NCBI GenBank assembly: GCA_030682255.1
Contig: JAUXOK010000019.1
Coordinates: forward strand, 57,034-121,033
Direction of reading: 5' to 3'
DNA: 64,000 bases
DNA from: Bacteroidota bacterium
GTDB taxonomy: Bacteria > Bacteroidota > Bacteroidia > NS11-12g > UBA955
Shown: piece by piece, positions 1 through 8,945 of the stretch
How positions within the stretch are numbered: the stretch's first letter is position 1
Layout of the letters: every line of letters begins with the position of its first letter
The notes under the pieces: generated by a model
Told to the model about the DNA's origin: nothing
Database searches by the model: none
The model's input: only the letters and a program-made list of their open reading frames with translations
Translations under genes and position numbers: made by a program

Positions 1-1122
1 GAAATTGCCATTCAAGAGCGCGAAAACGATTTGGTTTTAGGTACTTTCGGAAGAGGTTTTTGGGTGTTGGATGATTACAGTCCTTTGCAAAAGTTAGCGA
101 CCTTGGAAAATGAATTAATGCAACAAAAGCTTACAGTTTTTGATATCAAAGATGGCTTGGTATTTATTCCTTCTTCGCCTTTGGGTCACAAAGGGAAATC
201 TTTTCAAGGGGAAAGTTTTTACAATGCTCCAAATCCCGCTATAGGAACAACCATTTCATATTACTTAAAAGACGATTATAAAACCATCAAAGAGTTAAGA
301 AAAGAAAGAGAGAAAAACAACATCAATCAATATTACCCAAGTAAAGACAGTATAAGAATGGAAGACATGGAAGCTGCACCATACTTACTGGTTACTATTA
401 CTGATGCCCAAGGTAATTTTGTTAAAAGCATGAAACAAGGTGTCAAAAAAGGTTTTTACAGATTGGTGTGGGATGGCAGATACCAATCAAACAGTCCTGT
501 TTCTTTTCACAAACCAAATCCCGACAATCCTTATGAAGGTGAAGATAACGGACCACTAGCAATTCCGGGGACGTATTACGTTGGGTTCAAATTGTTTTAT
601 AACAATACCTTTACTGAGTTAAGTAGTGCAAAACCTTTTGTAATAAAATCTTTGTTCGAGAATTCGTTGCACAAAAACACTGTGTTTAACCAAGAATTAG
701 CTGCCGTTAGACACTTAATTCAAGGTTTGAATGGCTATGTAGGTGAAGTTCGAAATAAAATCAACTACGTGAAAGAATTAAACCGAGTAAGACCCGATTT
801 GTTGCCAAGTAAAATTAATGAAATTGAAAAATTGATGGATCAAATTCAATTAGAATTATATGGTAATAGCAGTTTATCTCGCAGAGAGTTTGAAACTTTA
901 TCTGGTTTAGTAGGTTCTGTAGAGGGTATTGTATGGAACTTATGGGCCACAACAGAAGAAAGTACAACAACCTATAGAGAAAAACTAGCTGAAGTAAAGG
1001 CCAAATTAGACGTTTTATATCCTCAAGCAGTTCAACTAAAAACATTGGTCGATAGTTTGGATGAAACCCTAGAAAAGCTAAAATTGCCTTACACGCCAGG
1101 CAGGTTCCCACAAAAGAATTGA
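1..1122 (+). CDS. C-terminal part of a BNR/sortilin-like (VPS10-type) propeller protein, 5' end outside window
   Basis: The frame is open from base 1, so the gene begins before the window; 373 residues are visible. The first residues carry the blade-like motif LVLGTFGRGFWVLDDYSPL, typical of the large BNR/VPS10-sortilin-like 'glycosyl hydrolase' proteins of Bacteroidota, which are usually about 1000 residues and exported. A domain around residues 120-220 looks like an all-beta module (LVTITDAQGNFVKSM), and the last 140 residues are charged and probably helical. Catalysis cannot be judged because the propeller is missing. No sorting domain is seen at the C-terminus. The family call rests on one motif plus the overall pattern. 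Confidence 0.65.
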   Translation, partial: EIAIQERENDLVLGTFGRGFWVLDDYSPLQKLATLENELMQQKLTVFDIKDGLVFIPSSPLGHKGKSFQGESFYNAPNPAIGTTISYYLKDDYKTIKELRKEREKNNINQYYPSKDSIRMEDMEAAPYLLVTITDAQGNFVKSMKQGVKKGFYRLVWDGRYQSNSPVSFHKPNPDNPYEGEDNGPLAIPGTYYVGFKLFYNNTFTELSSAKPFVIKSLFENSLHKNTVFNQELAAVRHLIQGLNGYVGEVRNKINYVKELNRVRPDLLPSKINEIEKLMDQIQLELYGNSSLSRREFETLSGLVGSVEGIVWNLWATTEESTTTYREKLAEVKAKLDVLYPQAVQLKTLVDSLDETLEKLKLPYTPGRFPQKN

Positions 1123-1313
1123 ACCTTGATGTTTGTTTTATCTAAAACCCAAATTGGGTATTTGCTATCTGTTTAATTTTTTGCAGCTACAATAAGTTGT
1201 AGAATCGAAACTTCGGTATAGGAGACGAAAACTGTATGCCAACACTATATCTGAATATTCTGGACGCTAAACTTCATTTAACCACTGTTCCGTAAATCTC
1301 TTATAGCTGCAAG

Positions 1314-2534
1314 TTACAAGTCATTTTTTATTATTTTTTTAATGATTACTTGGTCTTTGATTTTTAATTTCACGAACAATAAACCATTGGGTGCATTAGA
1401 TAAATCAATTTTTTGATTTAAGACTATAGACTCTTGCAATAATCGTCCATCCATTGTGTAAATGTAGTATTCAATAACATCCATTGAGTTACTCTCAATC
1501 CAAATTTCATTGCTAGTTGGATTTGGATAAAGGTTAATGCTGAAATTATTATCAATTTTACTTTCAATACCAAGAGTATTAGGGCTAAACTGTTGAAGCC
1601 AATGCTCAATAATATCAAAAACATAATAGCTGTTTTTATCTTGCATCAAAAGATGACTATTCCCTTTAACCAAAGAATCGTCTGGCAGAGAAACAACGTC
1701 TGCAATTCCACCAGCATTTTGAAAACGAACTGCTACTTCCTCTACAGCTAACTTTCTACTCGTTTGATTTCGAGAAGTTATGTAGTCGCCATAAACGCCA
1801 AACATGTGTAATCCATTAAAGTCAGGAAAATCAGTGCTATCTGGTGGACCAGCTGGTTCTATTAGAATTAAACCTTTTACTTGTGATTTCTTTTGGTGGG
1901 CTGCTAAAACAGCAGATTGTGTTCCGGCACTGTGTGATAATAACCAGACTTTGCCTTTTATTGAATCTATTACAGCGCTAATTGCATTTTCATAACGGTC
2001 TGTAGATGTTCCTATATAAGGGTAATTTAAGGCGAAATCAGCAAAAGAATCAGTAGGGAATTGCGCATCTAGGTAGGGATTGCCTTGCGAAGTTCCAAAT
2101 CCCCATCGCCTCCATATATCAGACTGCCATGCTTGAACTGATCCTTGTGTAGCTGGTTTTCCGTTACTTGGAACCATAAAGGGTGCAATTATACCACCAG
2201 TTGCGAAATCAAATTTTGGATCATTTACCATATATACATCATACCCTTTGTCTGCAAATAATTCAGCCCATCCTTTCCTGTCATCAGGTGTTGTAAAAAA
2301 TATATAAGATGTCAAGTTGAGACCGGGCACCATAACTATAGCTGCACTATCTGTTTTATTTCCCGACTTTATAAAATTTACCAAAGCATCCTTGATATAA
2401 TAACTTCCGTAAGTATGTTGGGCCATACTATTACCTGCTAACAGCAAGCTAATGATTAAAAAGACAGCATGTTTAAACAAAGGTGTTTTATTTAAAATAG
2501 TTAAGTTCATTGGTGTTATATTGTTTGTATTCAT
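1314..2534 (-). CDS. Secreted alpha/beta hydrolase with T9SS type A sorting domain
   Basis: A 406-residue protein counted from the ATG at 2534; an open frame continues upstream to 2645 but adds no signal-like sequence. A hydrophobic export signal (FLIISLLLAGNSMAQ) precedes the mature part. The hydrolase core has a lipase-like strand VMVPGLNL and the nucleophile elbow SHSAG with Ser at about residue 201; the substrate is unknown. The last 75 residues, starting at LYPNPTSNEIWI and ending in basic IIKKIIKNDL, form a T9SS type A C-terminal domain, so the protein should be exported through the outer membrane and attached to the surface or released. The gene converges on its upstream neighbour and stands alone. 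An ATG at 2510 is a second possible start. Confidence 0.8.
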   Translation of the reverse strand: MNTNNITPMNLTILNKTPLFKHAVFLIISLLLAGNSMAQHTYGSYYIKDALVNFIKSGNKTDSAAIVMVPGLNLTSYIFFTTPDDRKGWAELFADKGYDVYMVNDPKFDFATGGIIAPFMVPSNGKPATQGSVQAWQSDIWRRWGFGTSQGNPYLDAQFPTDSFADFALNYPYIGTSTDRYENAISAVIDSIKGKVWLLSHSAGTQSAVLAAHQKKSQVKGLILIEPAGPPDSTDFPDFNGLHMFGVYGDYITSRNQTSRKLAVEEVAVRFQNAGGIADVVSLPDDSLVKGNSHLLMQDKNSYYVFDIIEHWLQQFSPNTLGIESKIDNNFSINLYPNPTSNEIWIESNSMDVIEYYIYTMDGRLLQESIVLNQKIDLSNAPNGLLFVKLKIKDQVIIKKIIKNDL

Positions 2535-2824
2535 GTTTTTTTTGTTATAAAACTTAAGTTTCTGAAAAATAATGAGTAGATGCAAATATAAACCTAGTCT
2601 TTTATTCATAACACTTATTTTATAATTTGGGGTAAAAATACACAAAAGTCAGAAAAAATTGAATGCACCCCAAACGTCCTATGTCGTTACACCGCAGAAC
2701 CCGACAAAGCGCTTGCGCCCAATCATGCCATGATTGCCTAATATCAAAAGGATATTTACAACCAAAAAATACTTAACTCCCTCAAAACCGTGCCCTTCCA
2801 TCAACTAAAAACTTTTTCGAAGCC

Positions 2825-2860
2825 ATTGTTGGTCTATGCTCAGCATAGATCACCAACAAT
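2825..2860. repeat. Nested inverted repeat (REP-like hairpin)
   Basis: The outer arms ATTGTTGGT / ACCAACAAT enclose the inner arms CTATGCT / AGCATAG, with a small asymmetric bulge. The related word GTTGGTG/CACCAAC recurs in the hairpin at 2882-2901, 22 bases further on. Confidence 0.6.
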
Positions 2861-2881
2861 TAAATTTTACGGATTGCTTGT

Positions 2882-2901
2882 CGTTGGTGATAACACCAAC
2901 G
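2882..2901. repeat. Perfect 8-bp inverted repeat with tetraloop
   Basis: CGTTGGTG, ATAA, CACCAACG. It shares the GTTGGTG/CACCAAC arm with the neighbouring nested hairpin, which suggests a repeat family rather than a terminator; no T-run follows. Confidence 0.6.
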
Positions 2902-2998
2902 GCAGAAAGCGGATGATTCCCCTTTGAAAAATCGTTCTATCTGAAGTAATCTATTGGTTTTCAGAGCAAACCGAATGCGCCCCTTGACTGTAGGCTTG

Positions 2999-3017
2999 GT
3001 CTCGGTTCAACCGAGAC
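2999..3017. repeat. Perfect 9-bp inverted repeat
   Basis: GTCTCGGTT c AACCGAGAC. The outer letters TCTCGG...CCGAGA are the same as in the palindrome at 32251-32267, with a different centre. Confidence 0.55.
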
Positions 3018-3161
3018 GGAACCCGCAAGGCATGGAACTTAGCGAAGCGGTCTCACGATTGAAAGGAATACAAGGCGCCCTTAATATTTTTGATTTTAGC
3101 CCTCTCGTTGGATTAGATTTTTTATATACATAAATTTAACTCATTTTTGCAGCCGAAAATT

Positions 3162-4079
3162 ATGAGTTTATTAGTAACAGGTACTGTGGCTTTTGATGCC
3201 ATCGAAACGCCTTTTGGCAAAACAGATAAAATTATTGGTGGGGCAGCTACTTATATCAGTTTGGCTGCTTCTTATTTCACAAAAGATGTTGGATTGATTG
3301 CTGTTGTGGGAGACGATTTCCCTCAGGAATACATCGATTTGCTGAATTCTAAAAACATCAATACCGATGGTTTGCAGGTTAAACATGGCGAAAAATCTTT
3401 CTTTTGGAGTGGTCGCTATTTCAATGATATGAACAGTCGCGAAACTTTGATTACGGAATTGAATGTTTTGGCAGATTTCGACCCCATTGTGCCGGCTTCG
3501 CAAAGCAGTCCTGATTATTTAATGTTGGGCAATTTGTCTCCTCAGGTGCAAAGCACGTTGATTAGTCGCTTGGCAAAACAACCTAAACTTGTGGTGATGG
3601 ACACCATGAATTTTTGGATGGATATAGCCTTAGAAGATTTGAAAAAGACACTGAAAATGGTGGATGTATTGACGATTAATGATGAGGAAGCGCGTCAGTT
3701 GTCAGGTGAATACAGTTTACTGAAAGCATCTAGGGTTATCAGAGACATGGGTCCTCAATATTTAATCATTAAAAAAGGCGAGCATGGTGCTTTGTTGTTT
3801 CATGGCAATCAAGTGTTTTCTGCACCAGCTATGTTGTTAGAGGATGTGTTTGACCCAACAGGGGCGGGCGATACTTTTGCAGGTGGTTTTATTGGTTGGT
3901 TGGCCTACACGGATGATATCAGTTTCGAAAATATGAAAAGAGCCATTGTTTATGGCAGTGCCATGGCAAGTTTCTGTGTAGAGAAATTTGGCACAGACAA
4001 TATTTTAAACATCGATGAAAACCAGTTGTTACAGAGAGTTAAAGCTTTCCGAGAATTGAGTTATGTAGAAATGCTTTAA
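3162..4079 (+). CDS. PfkB-family carbohydrate/nucleoside kinase
   Basis: A 305-residue ribokinase-fold kinase that phosphorylates a sugar or nucleoside with ATP; the substrate cannot be set from sequence. The N-terminal signature is GGAATYISLAASYF, and the C-terminal PfkB signature DPTGAGDTFAGGF (residues about 231-243) contains the anion hole and the catalytic base Asp 237. The start is the ATG at 3162; a TTG at 3147 is in frame but lies inside a promoter-like CATTTTTGC box (3142-3150), so the transcript probably starts only a few bases before the ATG. The next gene, aat, begins 16 bases after the stop, suggesting a shared transcript. Confidence 0.85.
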   Translation: MSLLVTGTVAFDAIETPFGKTDKIIGGAATYISLAASYFTKDVGLIAVVGDDFPQEYIDLLNSKNINTDGLQVKHGEKSFFWSGRYFNDMNSRETLITELNVLADFDPIVPASQSSPDYLMLGNLSPQVQSTLISRLAKQPKLVVMDTMNFWMDIALEDLKKTLKMVDVLTINDEEARQLSGEYSLLKASRVIRDMGPQYLIIKKGEHGALLFHGNQVFSAPAMLLEDVFDPTGAGDTFAGGFIGWLAYTDDISFENMKRAIVYGSAMASFCVEKFGTDNILNIDENQLLQRVKAFRELSYVEML

Positions 4080-4095
4080 GTTTTAATTGCTTGAT

Positions 4096-4656
4096 ATGCT
4101 CACTGCACATCAAATTATTGAAGGTTATTTACAGGGTGTTTTCCCGATGGCAGAACCCGATGATGACAATACGATTTATTGGTATCAACCAACTAAAAGG
4201 GGTGTAATTTTGCCAGAGGAGTTTCATGTGCCAAAAAATCTTAAAAAAGAATATCAAAAACAAGCTTTTGAATTAAAGATAGACTGCGATTTTACAGCCA
4301 CTATCAAAGCCTGTTCTGAAAGAGAAGAAACGTGGATTTCGGATGAAATTATGGATGCATACATTGGGCTGCATCAAATGGGTTTCGCACATAGTTTTGA
4401 GGCTTGGCAAAACAAACAATTAGTTGGCGGCTTGTATGGTGTTAGGATTGGGAAGATTTTTTTTGGTGAAAGTATGTTTCATCGGGTGACAAATGCCAGT
4501 AAAATTGTGTTGGTTTATTTGATGGAATGGGTTGCTAAAGAAAATATACAATTAGTAGATTGCCAATTTATAACAGACCACTTGAAACAATTTGGTGCCA
4601 AAGAAATACCTCAAAAGCAATATTTAACCCTCTTGAAAAAAGCGATTGCGCAATAG
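4096..4656 (+). CDS. aat: Leucyl/phenylalanyl-tRNA--protein transferase
   Basis: A 186-residue enzyme that moves Leu or Phe from aminoacyl-tRNA to the N-terminus of proteins with basic first residues, marking them for ClpS/ClpAP degradation (N-end rule). Family blocks seen in order: GYLQGVFPMA near the start, WYQPTKRGVILPEEFHV, HSFEAWQNKQLVGGLYGV, FFGESMFHRVTNASKI, and DHLKQFGAKEIPQKQYL near the end. Length fits the compact bacterial form. The ATG at 4096 gives the usual MLTAHQIIEGY start; an in-frame TTG at 4087 is less likely. It sits directly downstream of the PfkB kinase gene. Confidence 0.93.
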   Translation: MLTAHQIIEGYLQGVFPMAEPDDDNTIYWYQPTKRGVILPEEFHVPKNLKKEYQKQAFELKIDCDFTATIKACSEREETWISDEIMDAYIGLHQMGFAHSFEAWQNKQLVGGLYGVRIGKIFFGESMFHRVTNASKIVLVYLMEWVAKENIQLVDCQFITDHLKQFGAKEIPQKQYLTLLKKAIAQ

Positions 4657-4688
4657 GGATTGTGTTTAAATTTTTCAAAAAATAATAG

Positions 4689-4696
4689 TAGGTTTG
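4689..4696 (+). promoter_or_regulatory. Bacteroidota -7 box TAGGTTTG upstream of the biotin carboxylase gene
   Basis: A perfect match to TAnnTTTG, 11 bases before the ATG at 4708. No clear -33 TTTG is seen at the normal spacing, so the call rests on the -7 box and position. Confidence 0.4.
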
Positions 4697-4707
4697 CCAG
4701 TATAAAC

Positions 4708-6225
4708 ATGAGTATCAAAACCATTAAAAAAGTATTAGTAGCCAATAGAGGAGAAATAGCCATCCGTGTGATGAGAACTTGCAGGGAAATGGGTATTAAA
4801 ACAGTAGCAGTGTATAGCGATGCAGATAGAAATGCCTTGCATGTGCGCTATGCTGACGAAGCTTATTATTTAGGACCGCCTCCATCTAGAGAAAGTTATT
4901 TATTGGGAGATAAAATCATTGATATTTGTAAAGCCCATCAAGTGGATGCCGTTCATCCGGGTTATGGTTTCTTGAGTGAGCGTTCAGAATTTGCCAATGC
5001 TTTAACTCAAAATGGTATTACTTTTATTGGTCCAAGTGCGCATAGCATGGATTTGATGGGGAGTAAAATTGCGAGTAAACAAGCGGTTGCCGACTTTGGT
5101 GTTCCTTTGGTTCCGGGTTTGAAAGAAGCCATTGTGGATGTGGAAGCTGCTAAAATCGTGGCCTCAGAAATTGGTTTTCCTGTTTTGATTAAAGCAAGTG
5201 CTGGCGGTGGTGGCAAAGGAATGAGGATTGTAAACAATGTAGAAGAATTTGAATCGCAAATGAAAATGGCTCAGAGTGAAGCTTTGAGTTCTTTTGGTGA
5301 TGATAGTGTGTTTATAGAGAAATATGTCGCTGCTCCTCGACATATTGAAATTCAATTGATGGCAGATAATCATGGGAATGTTTGTTATCTATTTGAGAGA
5401 GATTGTAGTATTCAAAGAAGGCATCAAAAATTGGTAGAGGAAGCCCCAAGTGCTGTTCTTTCGCCTGAATTAAGAAAACAAATGGGCGAAGCGGCTGTCA
5501 ATGTAGCCAAAGCAGCCAAATACAGTGGAGCGGGTACAGTAGAGTTTTTGTTAGATGAAAAACTGAATTTCTATTTTTTGGAAATGAATACCCGTTTGCA
5601 AGTGGAACATCCTGTTACGGAATTGATTACAGGTTTGGATTTGGTAAAAGAACAAATTAGAGTGGCAGAAGGTCATCCTTTGAGTTTTACACAAGAAGAT
5701 TTAACAATTAATGGACACGCTTTAGAGTTGAGGATTTGTGCAGAAGATCCTAGCAATGGATTTTTACCTGATATTGGCACATTAACCACTTACAGAGTGC
5801 CTCAAGGTCCTGGTATTCGGGTGGACGACTGCATGGAGGAAGGCATGGAAATACCGATTTATTACGACAATATGATTGCCAAACTCATTGTTTGGGCAGA
5901 TACAAGAGAGAATGCCATTTTGAAAATGAAACGAGCAATTTCTGAATATAAAATTTCTGGTGTGGCAAATACCTTGCAGTTTGGCAGTTGGGTAATGGAC
6001 AATGAGCATTTCATAAAAGGTAATTTTGATACGAAGTTTATCGACAATTATTTTAAACCAGAGTATTTATTACCTGAATCCAACCAAATTTTGGAGGAGG
6101 CTTTAGCAATAGTTGCAACACATGTTTTCTCTCAAAAAAAGCAAGCTACACAAGCTATCAACAACAATAACACTTCCTCAGACAAAAGTTCTGACTGGTA
6201 TCAAAACAGGCGAAGTTTGAGATAG
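4708..6225 (+). CDS. accC: Biotin carboxylase subunit of an acyl-CoA carboxylase (acetyl- or propionyl-CoA type)
   Basis: A 505-residue ATP-grasp enzyme that carboxylates biotin on a carrier protein. Seen: the N-terminal VLVANRGEIAIRVMRTC, HPGYGFLSERSEFA, the Gly-rich ATP loop GGGGKGM (about 166-172) and EMNTRLQVEHPVTE (about 292-305) with the catalytic Arg/Glu block. The GPPPSRESYL wording and the 50-residue C-terminal extension resemble acyl-CoA carboxylase alpha subunits that work on propionyl-CoA as well as AccC; the carboxyltransferase and biotin carrier are not in the window, so the acyl substrate is open. A methylmalonyl-CoA-mutase-type B12 domain at 9319-9735 makes a propionyl-CoA role worth considering. 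The start is set by the ATG at 4708; upstream residues do not look like the family. Confidence 0.85.
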   Translation: MSIKTIKKVLVANRGEIAIRVMRTCREMGIKTVAVYSDADRNALHVRYADEAYYLGPPPSRESYLLGDKIIDICKAHQVDAVHPGYGFLSERSEFANALTQNGITFIGPSAHSMDLMGSKIASKQAVADFGVPLVPGLKEAIVDVEAAKIVASEIGFPVLIKASAGGGGKGMRIVNNVEEFESQMKMAQSEALSSFGDDSVFIEKYVAAPRHIEIQLMADNHGNVCYLFERDCSIQRRHQKLVEEAPSAVLSPELRKQMGEAAVNVAKAAKYSGAGTVEFLLDEKLNFYFLEMNTRLQVEHPVTELITGLDLVKEQIRVAEGHPLSFTQEDLTINGHALELRICAEDPSNGFLPDIGTLTTYRVPQGPGIRVDDCMEEGMEIPIYYDNMIAKLIVWADTRENAILKMKRAISEYKISGVANTLQFGSWVMDNEHFIKGNFDTKFIDNYFKPEYLLPESNQILEEALAIVATHVFSQKKQATQAINNNNTSSDKSSDWYQNRRSLR

Positions 6226-6232
6226 GCTGTTT

Positions 6233-8482
6233 TTATTGATTCGCTTTTTTTGAAAAAGGCGTATATCGCAAGCCGATATAAAACTCTCTACCTCTTGTTG
6301 GTCCCCAATTAAAGGAAGTATCAAAATATGGGCTAAAAGGATTTTGCCAACTAACAATGGGTCTGTTTTGCCTAAAATTTAATAAGTTCTCGCAACCACC
6401 GTATAATTCCAAACTTTTCCATTTTTTGGTAATTTGAAGGTTCATCAAAAAGTAGGGTTGAGAAGTTTTTGCTTGTTGAAATTCTATCGGGTTAAAATTT
6501 GTATTAGGTAACCTTTGTTTACCATACCAATGCGTATTGAGGTCTGCTCGCCATTTATTAGATTGCGGATTGTATGATACACCAAACAATAAACGATGTT
6601 TGGAATTAAATGGCAATAATTCTTTGTCTTCGCCTATCATTCTATAAACATCCAAGAAATTGTAAGCCATTTTAAACTCATAAGCTTTATAAAATTTAAG
6701 CGTTAAATCTGTTTGAAAACCATTGGAAATAGATTGCCCTTTAAAATTATAGATGAGTGCCAACTGAGGCTCGCTGTCGTAATCAGGAAAAAATTGGTTC
6801 TGAAAACGGGTTTGATAAAAATCGAAAGTAATGAGTCCTGTTAAATTTTTCCCTTTTATTTTTCTGAGATAGTTGATGCCCCAATTCATGGCTTTTTCTG
6901 GTTCTAGAGGCTCAATAAATATGATGTTTCTAGAACTCACCAACAAACCGATGTTTTCTGAAAATAAATTGACAGTGCGCCAACCTGTTCCCACGGAGGC
7001 TCTGATGGTAGATTGTTCGCTGATGTCGTATTTCAACATGCTTCGGGGTGTAATTTTCCAACCAAATTGATTGTGATAATCGGCTCTGACACCAGTAATT
7101 AATGACCATATACCTCCCTTCCATTTAAATGTATTCTCAGCAAATACACCTGGAATTTGTTCTTGTCTTATATAATTGCCATCATAGGTTCTCTTTAACA
7201 AGGTGTCGCTAAAACCTATGTCTTCGTTTAAAGTTAGCTGCCTGAATGAAACACCTGCTTTTAGCTCATGTTGTTCTTTCCAATCTAATTCATATTGCAG
7301 ATTACTATAAATGTTTTTTTGATTGGCAAGATACTTTACCGTGCCAAACCAAGAGTTTTGATTTTGCCCAAAAACACTGCCTACAAATGTGATTTTTTGT
7401 TTGGCATTCAAACGATAGCCTGTTTTTAACTGTAAATCACCTTGATGGTATTGTACCTTTTGACCATATATAGACTGACTCCCCATATCGGAATTAATTT
7501 GATAATTCATCTGTCCACCAACCCTTTGTTCCCATAAAAATCTACCACTTATATGTCCATAAAAACCTTTGGCATTCTCATTGCCATAAGAAGTTTTGTT
7601 GTAGATAGTATAGCGGGTTAATAAGGGTAAATCCATGAATTTATCATTGTCTCTATCCCATCTTTGTGCAGGCTGAACCATATGCGCAGAAATGATGTTG
7701 TTCCATTTCTTTTTTCCAAAACGGCTATTGACTGTGTAATGATTTTCGCCAAAACTATTGACATACATATTGACAAGCAAAGGCACATTTTTAGTGTTCG
7801 ATTGAGGCATCACGTTGATTTGTCCTACCATACTTTCAAATCCTTGCAAAACAGATGATGCACCTTTAACGACAAAGATATTATCAACTAAAACACCCGG
7901 AATACTACTGATGCCATAGGTGTAAGTTAATCCTTGAAACATGGGAATGCCATCAAACAATACTTGGTTATAAACACCTGATAAGCCTAAAATTCTTAAT
8001 TCCTTGGAATTGGTAATAACGTTTGTTGTTGTAGCCTGAACAGTGCCTTGAGTTTCAAAACAGCCAGCCAAATCGCAACATGCCGCTTTTTTTAATTCTT
8101 CGGATGTGATGACTTCTGTTTTCATGGTTTGCAAACCGATGTATGAATTAGATGGTTCTTTTTTCATGCTTTTGGTAACACCTCCAAAGCTATACAAAGG
8201 TTCTAGTTTTATTTTGCCCAAATCAGCCAAATACACTTTCATGGTGTCTGCTGTAAATTGATTGTGTGAGATAACAATAGAAATAGGCAAATTCGCTACT
8301 TCCAAATCGAAAAAACCCAAAGTATCAGAATAAGTGGTAGATTTTTCATCTATGGTAGTAATTTTAGCCTGAGAAATGGGTTGATTGCTATTGTCTAACA
8401 ACCATCCGTTGATGTGTTGCTGGGCAAATACATTAGAGAGAATACTATAGCTTAAAAATAGTAAAGCAAAGGTTTTTTGCAT
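6233..8482 (-). CDS. TonB-dependent outer-membrane receptor, probable metal uptake
   Basis: A 749-residue protein starting at the ATG at 8482, where a clean signal peptide begins (MQKTFALLFLSYSILSNVFA). Order: signal 1-21, carboxypeptidase-regulatory-like beta domain about 25-95 (INGWLLDNSNQPISQAKI), plug about 120-230 with LRILGLSGVYNQVLFDGIPM and VVKGASSVLQGFESMVGQIN, then a 22-strand-type barrel ending in an aromatic strand GREFYIGLRYTPF. The plug contains a CC pair (ELKKAACCDLAGCFET), which is unusual and may bind metal. It lies downstream of an HMA-like protein (gap of 78 bases) and a Cys/His-rich small protein on the same strand, which suggests a metal ion or metal complex as substrate; this is inference from context. 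Confidence 0.85.
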   Translation of the reverse strand: MQKTFALLFLSYSILSNVFAQQHINGWLLDNSNQPISQAKITTIDEKSTTYSDTLGFFDLEVANLPISIVISHNQFTADTMKVYLADLGKIKLEPLYSFGGVTKSMKKEPSNSYIGLQTMKTEVITSEELKKAACCDLAGCFETQGTVQATTTNVITNSKELRILGLSGVYNQVLFDGIPMFQGLTYTYGISSIPGVLVDNIFVVKGASSVLQGFESMVGQINVMPQSNTKNVPLLVNMYVNSFGENHYTVNSRFGKKKWNNIISAHMVQPAQRWDRDNDKFMDLPLLTRYTIYNKTSYGNENAKGFYGHISGRFLWEQRVGGQMNYQINSDMGSQSIYGQKVQYHQGDLQLKTGYRLNAKQKITFVGSVFGQNQNSWFGTVKYLANQKNIYSNLQYELDWKEQHELKAGVSFRQLTLNEDIGFSDTLLKRTYDGNYIRQEQIPGVFAENTFKWKGGIWSLITGVRADYHNQFGWKITPRSMLKYDISEQSTIRASVGTGWRTVNLFSENIGLLVSSRNIIFIEPLEPEKAMNWGINYLRKIKGKNLTGLITFDFYQTRFQNQFFPDYDSEPQLALIYNFKGQSISNGFQTDLTLKFYKAYEFKMAYNFLDVYRMIGEDKELLPFNSKHRLLFGVSYNPQSNKWRADLNTHWYGKQRLPNTNFNPIEFQQAKTSQPYFLMNLQITKKWKSLELYGGCENLLNFRQNRPIVSWQNPFSPYFDTSFNWGPTRGREFYIGLRYTPFSKKANQ

Positions 8483-8560
8483 ATTAGAAAATAGGATATT
8501 TCTTTTATTTTCTAATGCAAAATTGAACCGATTCAAAATTGCGTTCATTAAGAAAATAGA

Positions 8561-8902
8561 TTATAATGTACTAGATTTTACCTTATGAATTTTATCATTC
8601 GGATCTTCGCAAGTGCCAGTGTTTTCAATCACCTTAATTATTTCCTCGTTTGATATTTTTTGAGGATTAAAAGTAATGGTGATTTTATCAGCCTGAATTG
8701 CAACTTTTTTAATGCCTTTTTTTCTGTAAAGTGCTGTTTCTAATATTTTTTGGTCAGTGCTACATCCCATATCTGTAACAGTATAGGTAACAGTTTGAGA
8801 TTTAACTGGTTTTTGGGTTTGAGATAATAATGGACTTGTATTGGCGAAAATTGACGCCAATAGGATAAAACAAGTCAAGCTTGTTGGATTGAATAATTTC
8901 AT
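8561..8902 (-). CDS. Exported heavy-metal-associated (HMA)-like domain protein with degenerate metal site
   Basis: 113 residues: an N-terminal hydrophobic export signal to about residue 28 (CFILLASIFANTSPLLSQ), then one ferredoxin-like HMA fold, residues 38-100 (VTYTVTDMGCSTDQKIL ... KKVAIQADKITITFNPQKIS). The classical metal loop MxCxxC is reduced to MGCSTD, keeping only the first Cys; another Cys follows in TGTCEDPND. It may therefore bind metal with different ligands or act in a regulatory or binding role. It lies between the Cys/His-rich gene and the TonB receptor and is probably cotranscribed with both. Confidence 0.75.
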   Translation of the reverse strand: MKLFNPTSLTCFILLASIFANTSPLLSQTQKPVKSQTVTYTVTDMGCSTDQKILETALYRKKGIKKVAIQADKITITFNPQKISNEEIIKVIENTGTCEDPNDKIHKVKSSTL

Positions 8903-8945
8903 TTTTGATTTTTTAAAATTTAATAAATAATAAGATAAGTCGGAT

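Larger units (their letters stand above)
2535..3161. other. Intergenic region rich in short palindromes
   Basis: This gap of about 630 bases contains no convincing gene. It is visibly less AT-rich than its surroundings and holds four inverted repeats: 2721-2735 (AATCATG c CATGATT), 2825-2860 (ATTGTTGGT and ACCAACAAT arms enclosing CTATGCT/AGCATAG), 2882-2901 (CGTTGGTG ataa CACCAACG) and 2999-3017 (GTCTCGGTT c AACCGAGAC). The words AATGCACCCC and AATGCGCCCC occur at both ends of the palindrome-rich part. This looks like a nest of REP-like or decayed mobile sequences. No tRNA cloverleaf could be folded by eye. Confidence 0.55.

Noticed and set aside
2640..3140. tRNA or small RNA gene in the palindrome-rich gap
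   Set aside because: No acceptor stem/T-loop arrangement (GTTCRANNC with paired arms) could be fitted; the hairpins are isolated and perfectly symmetric.
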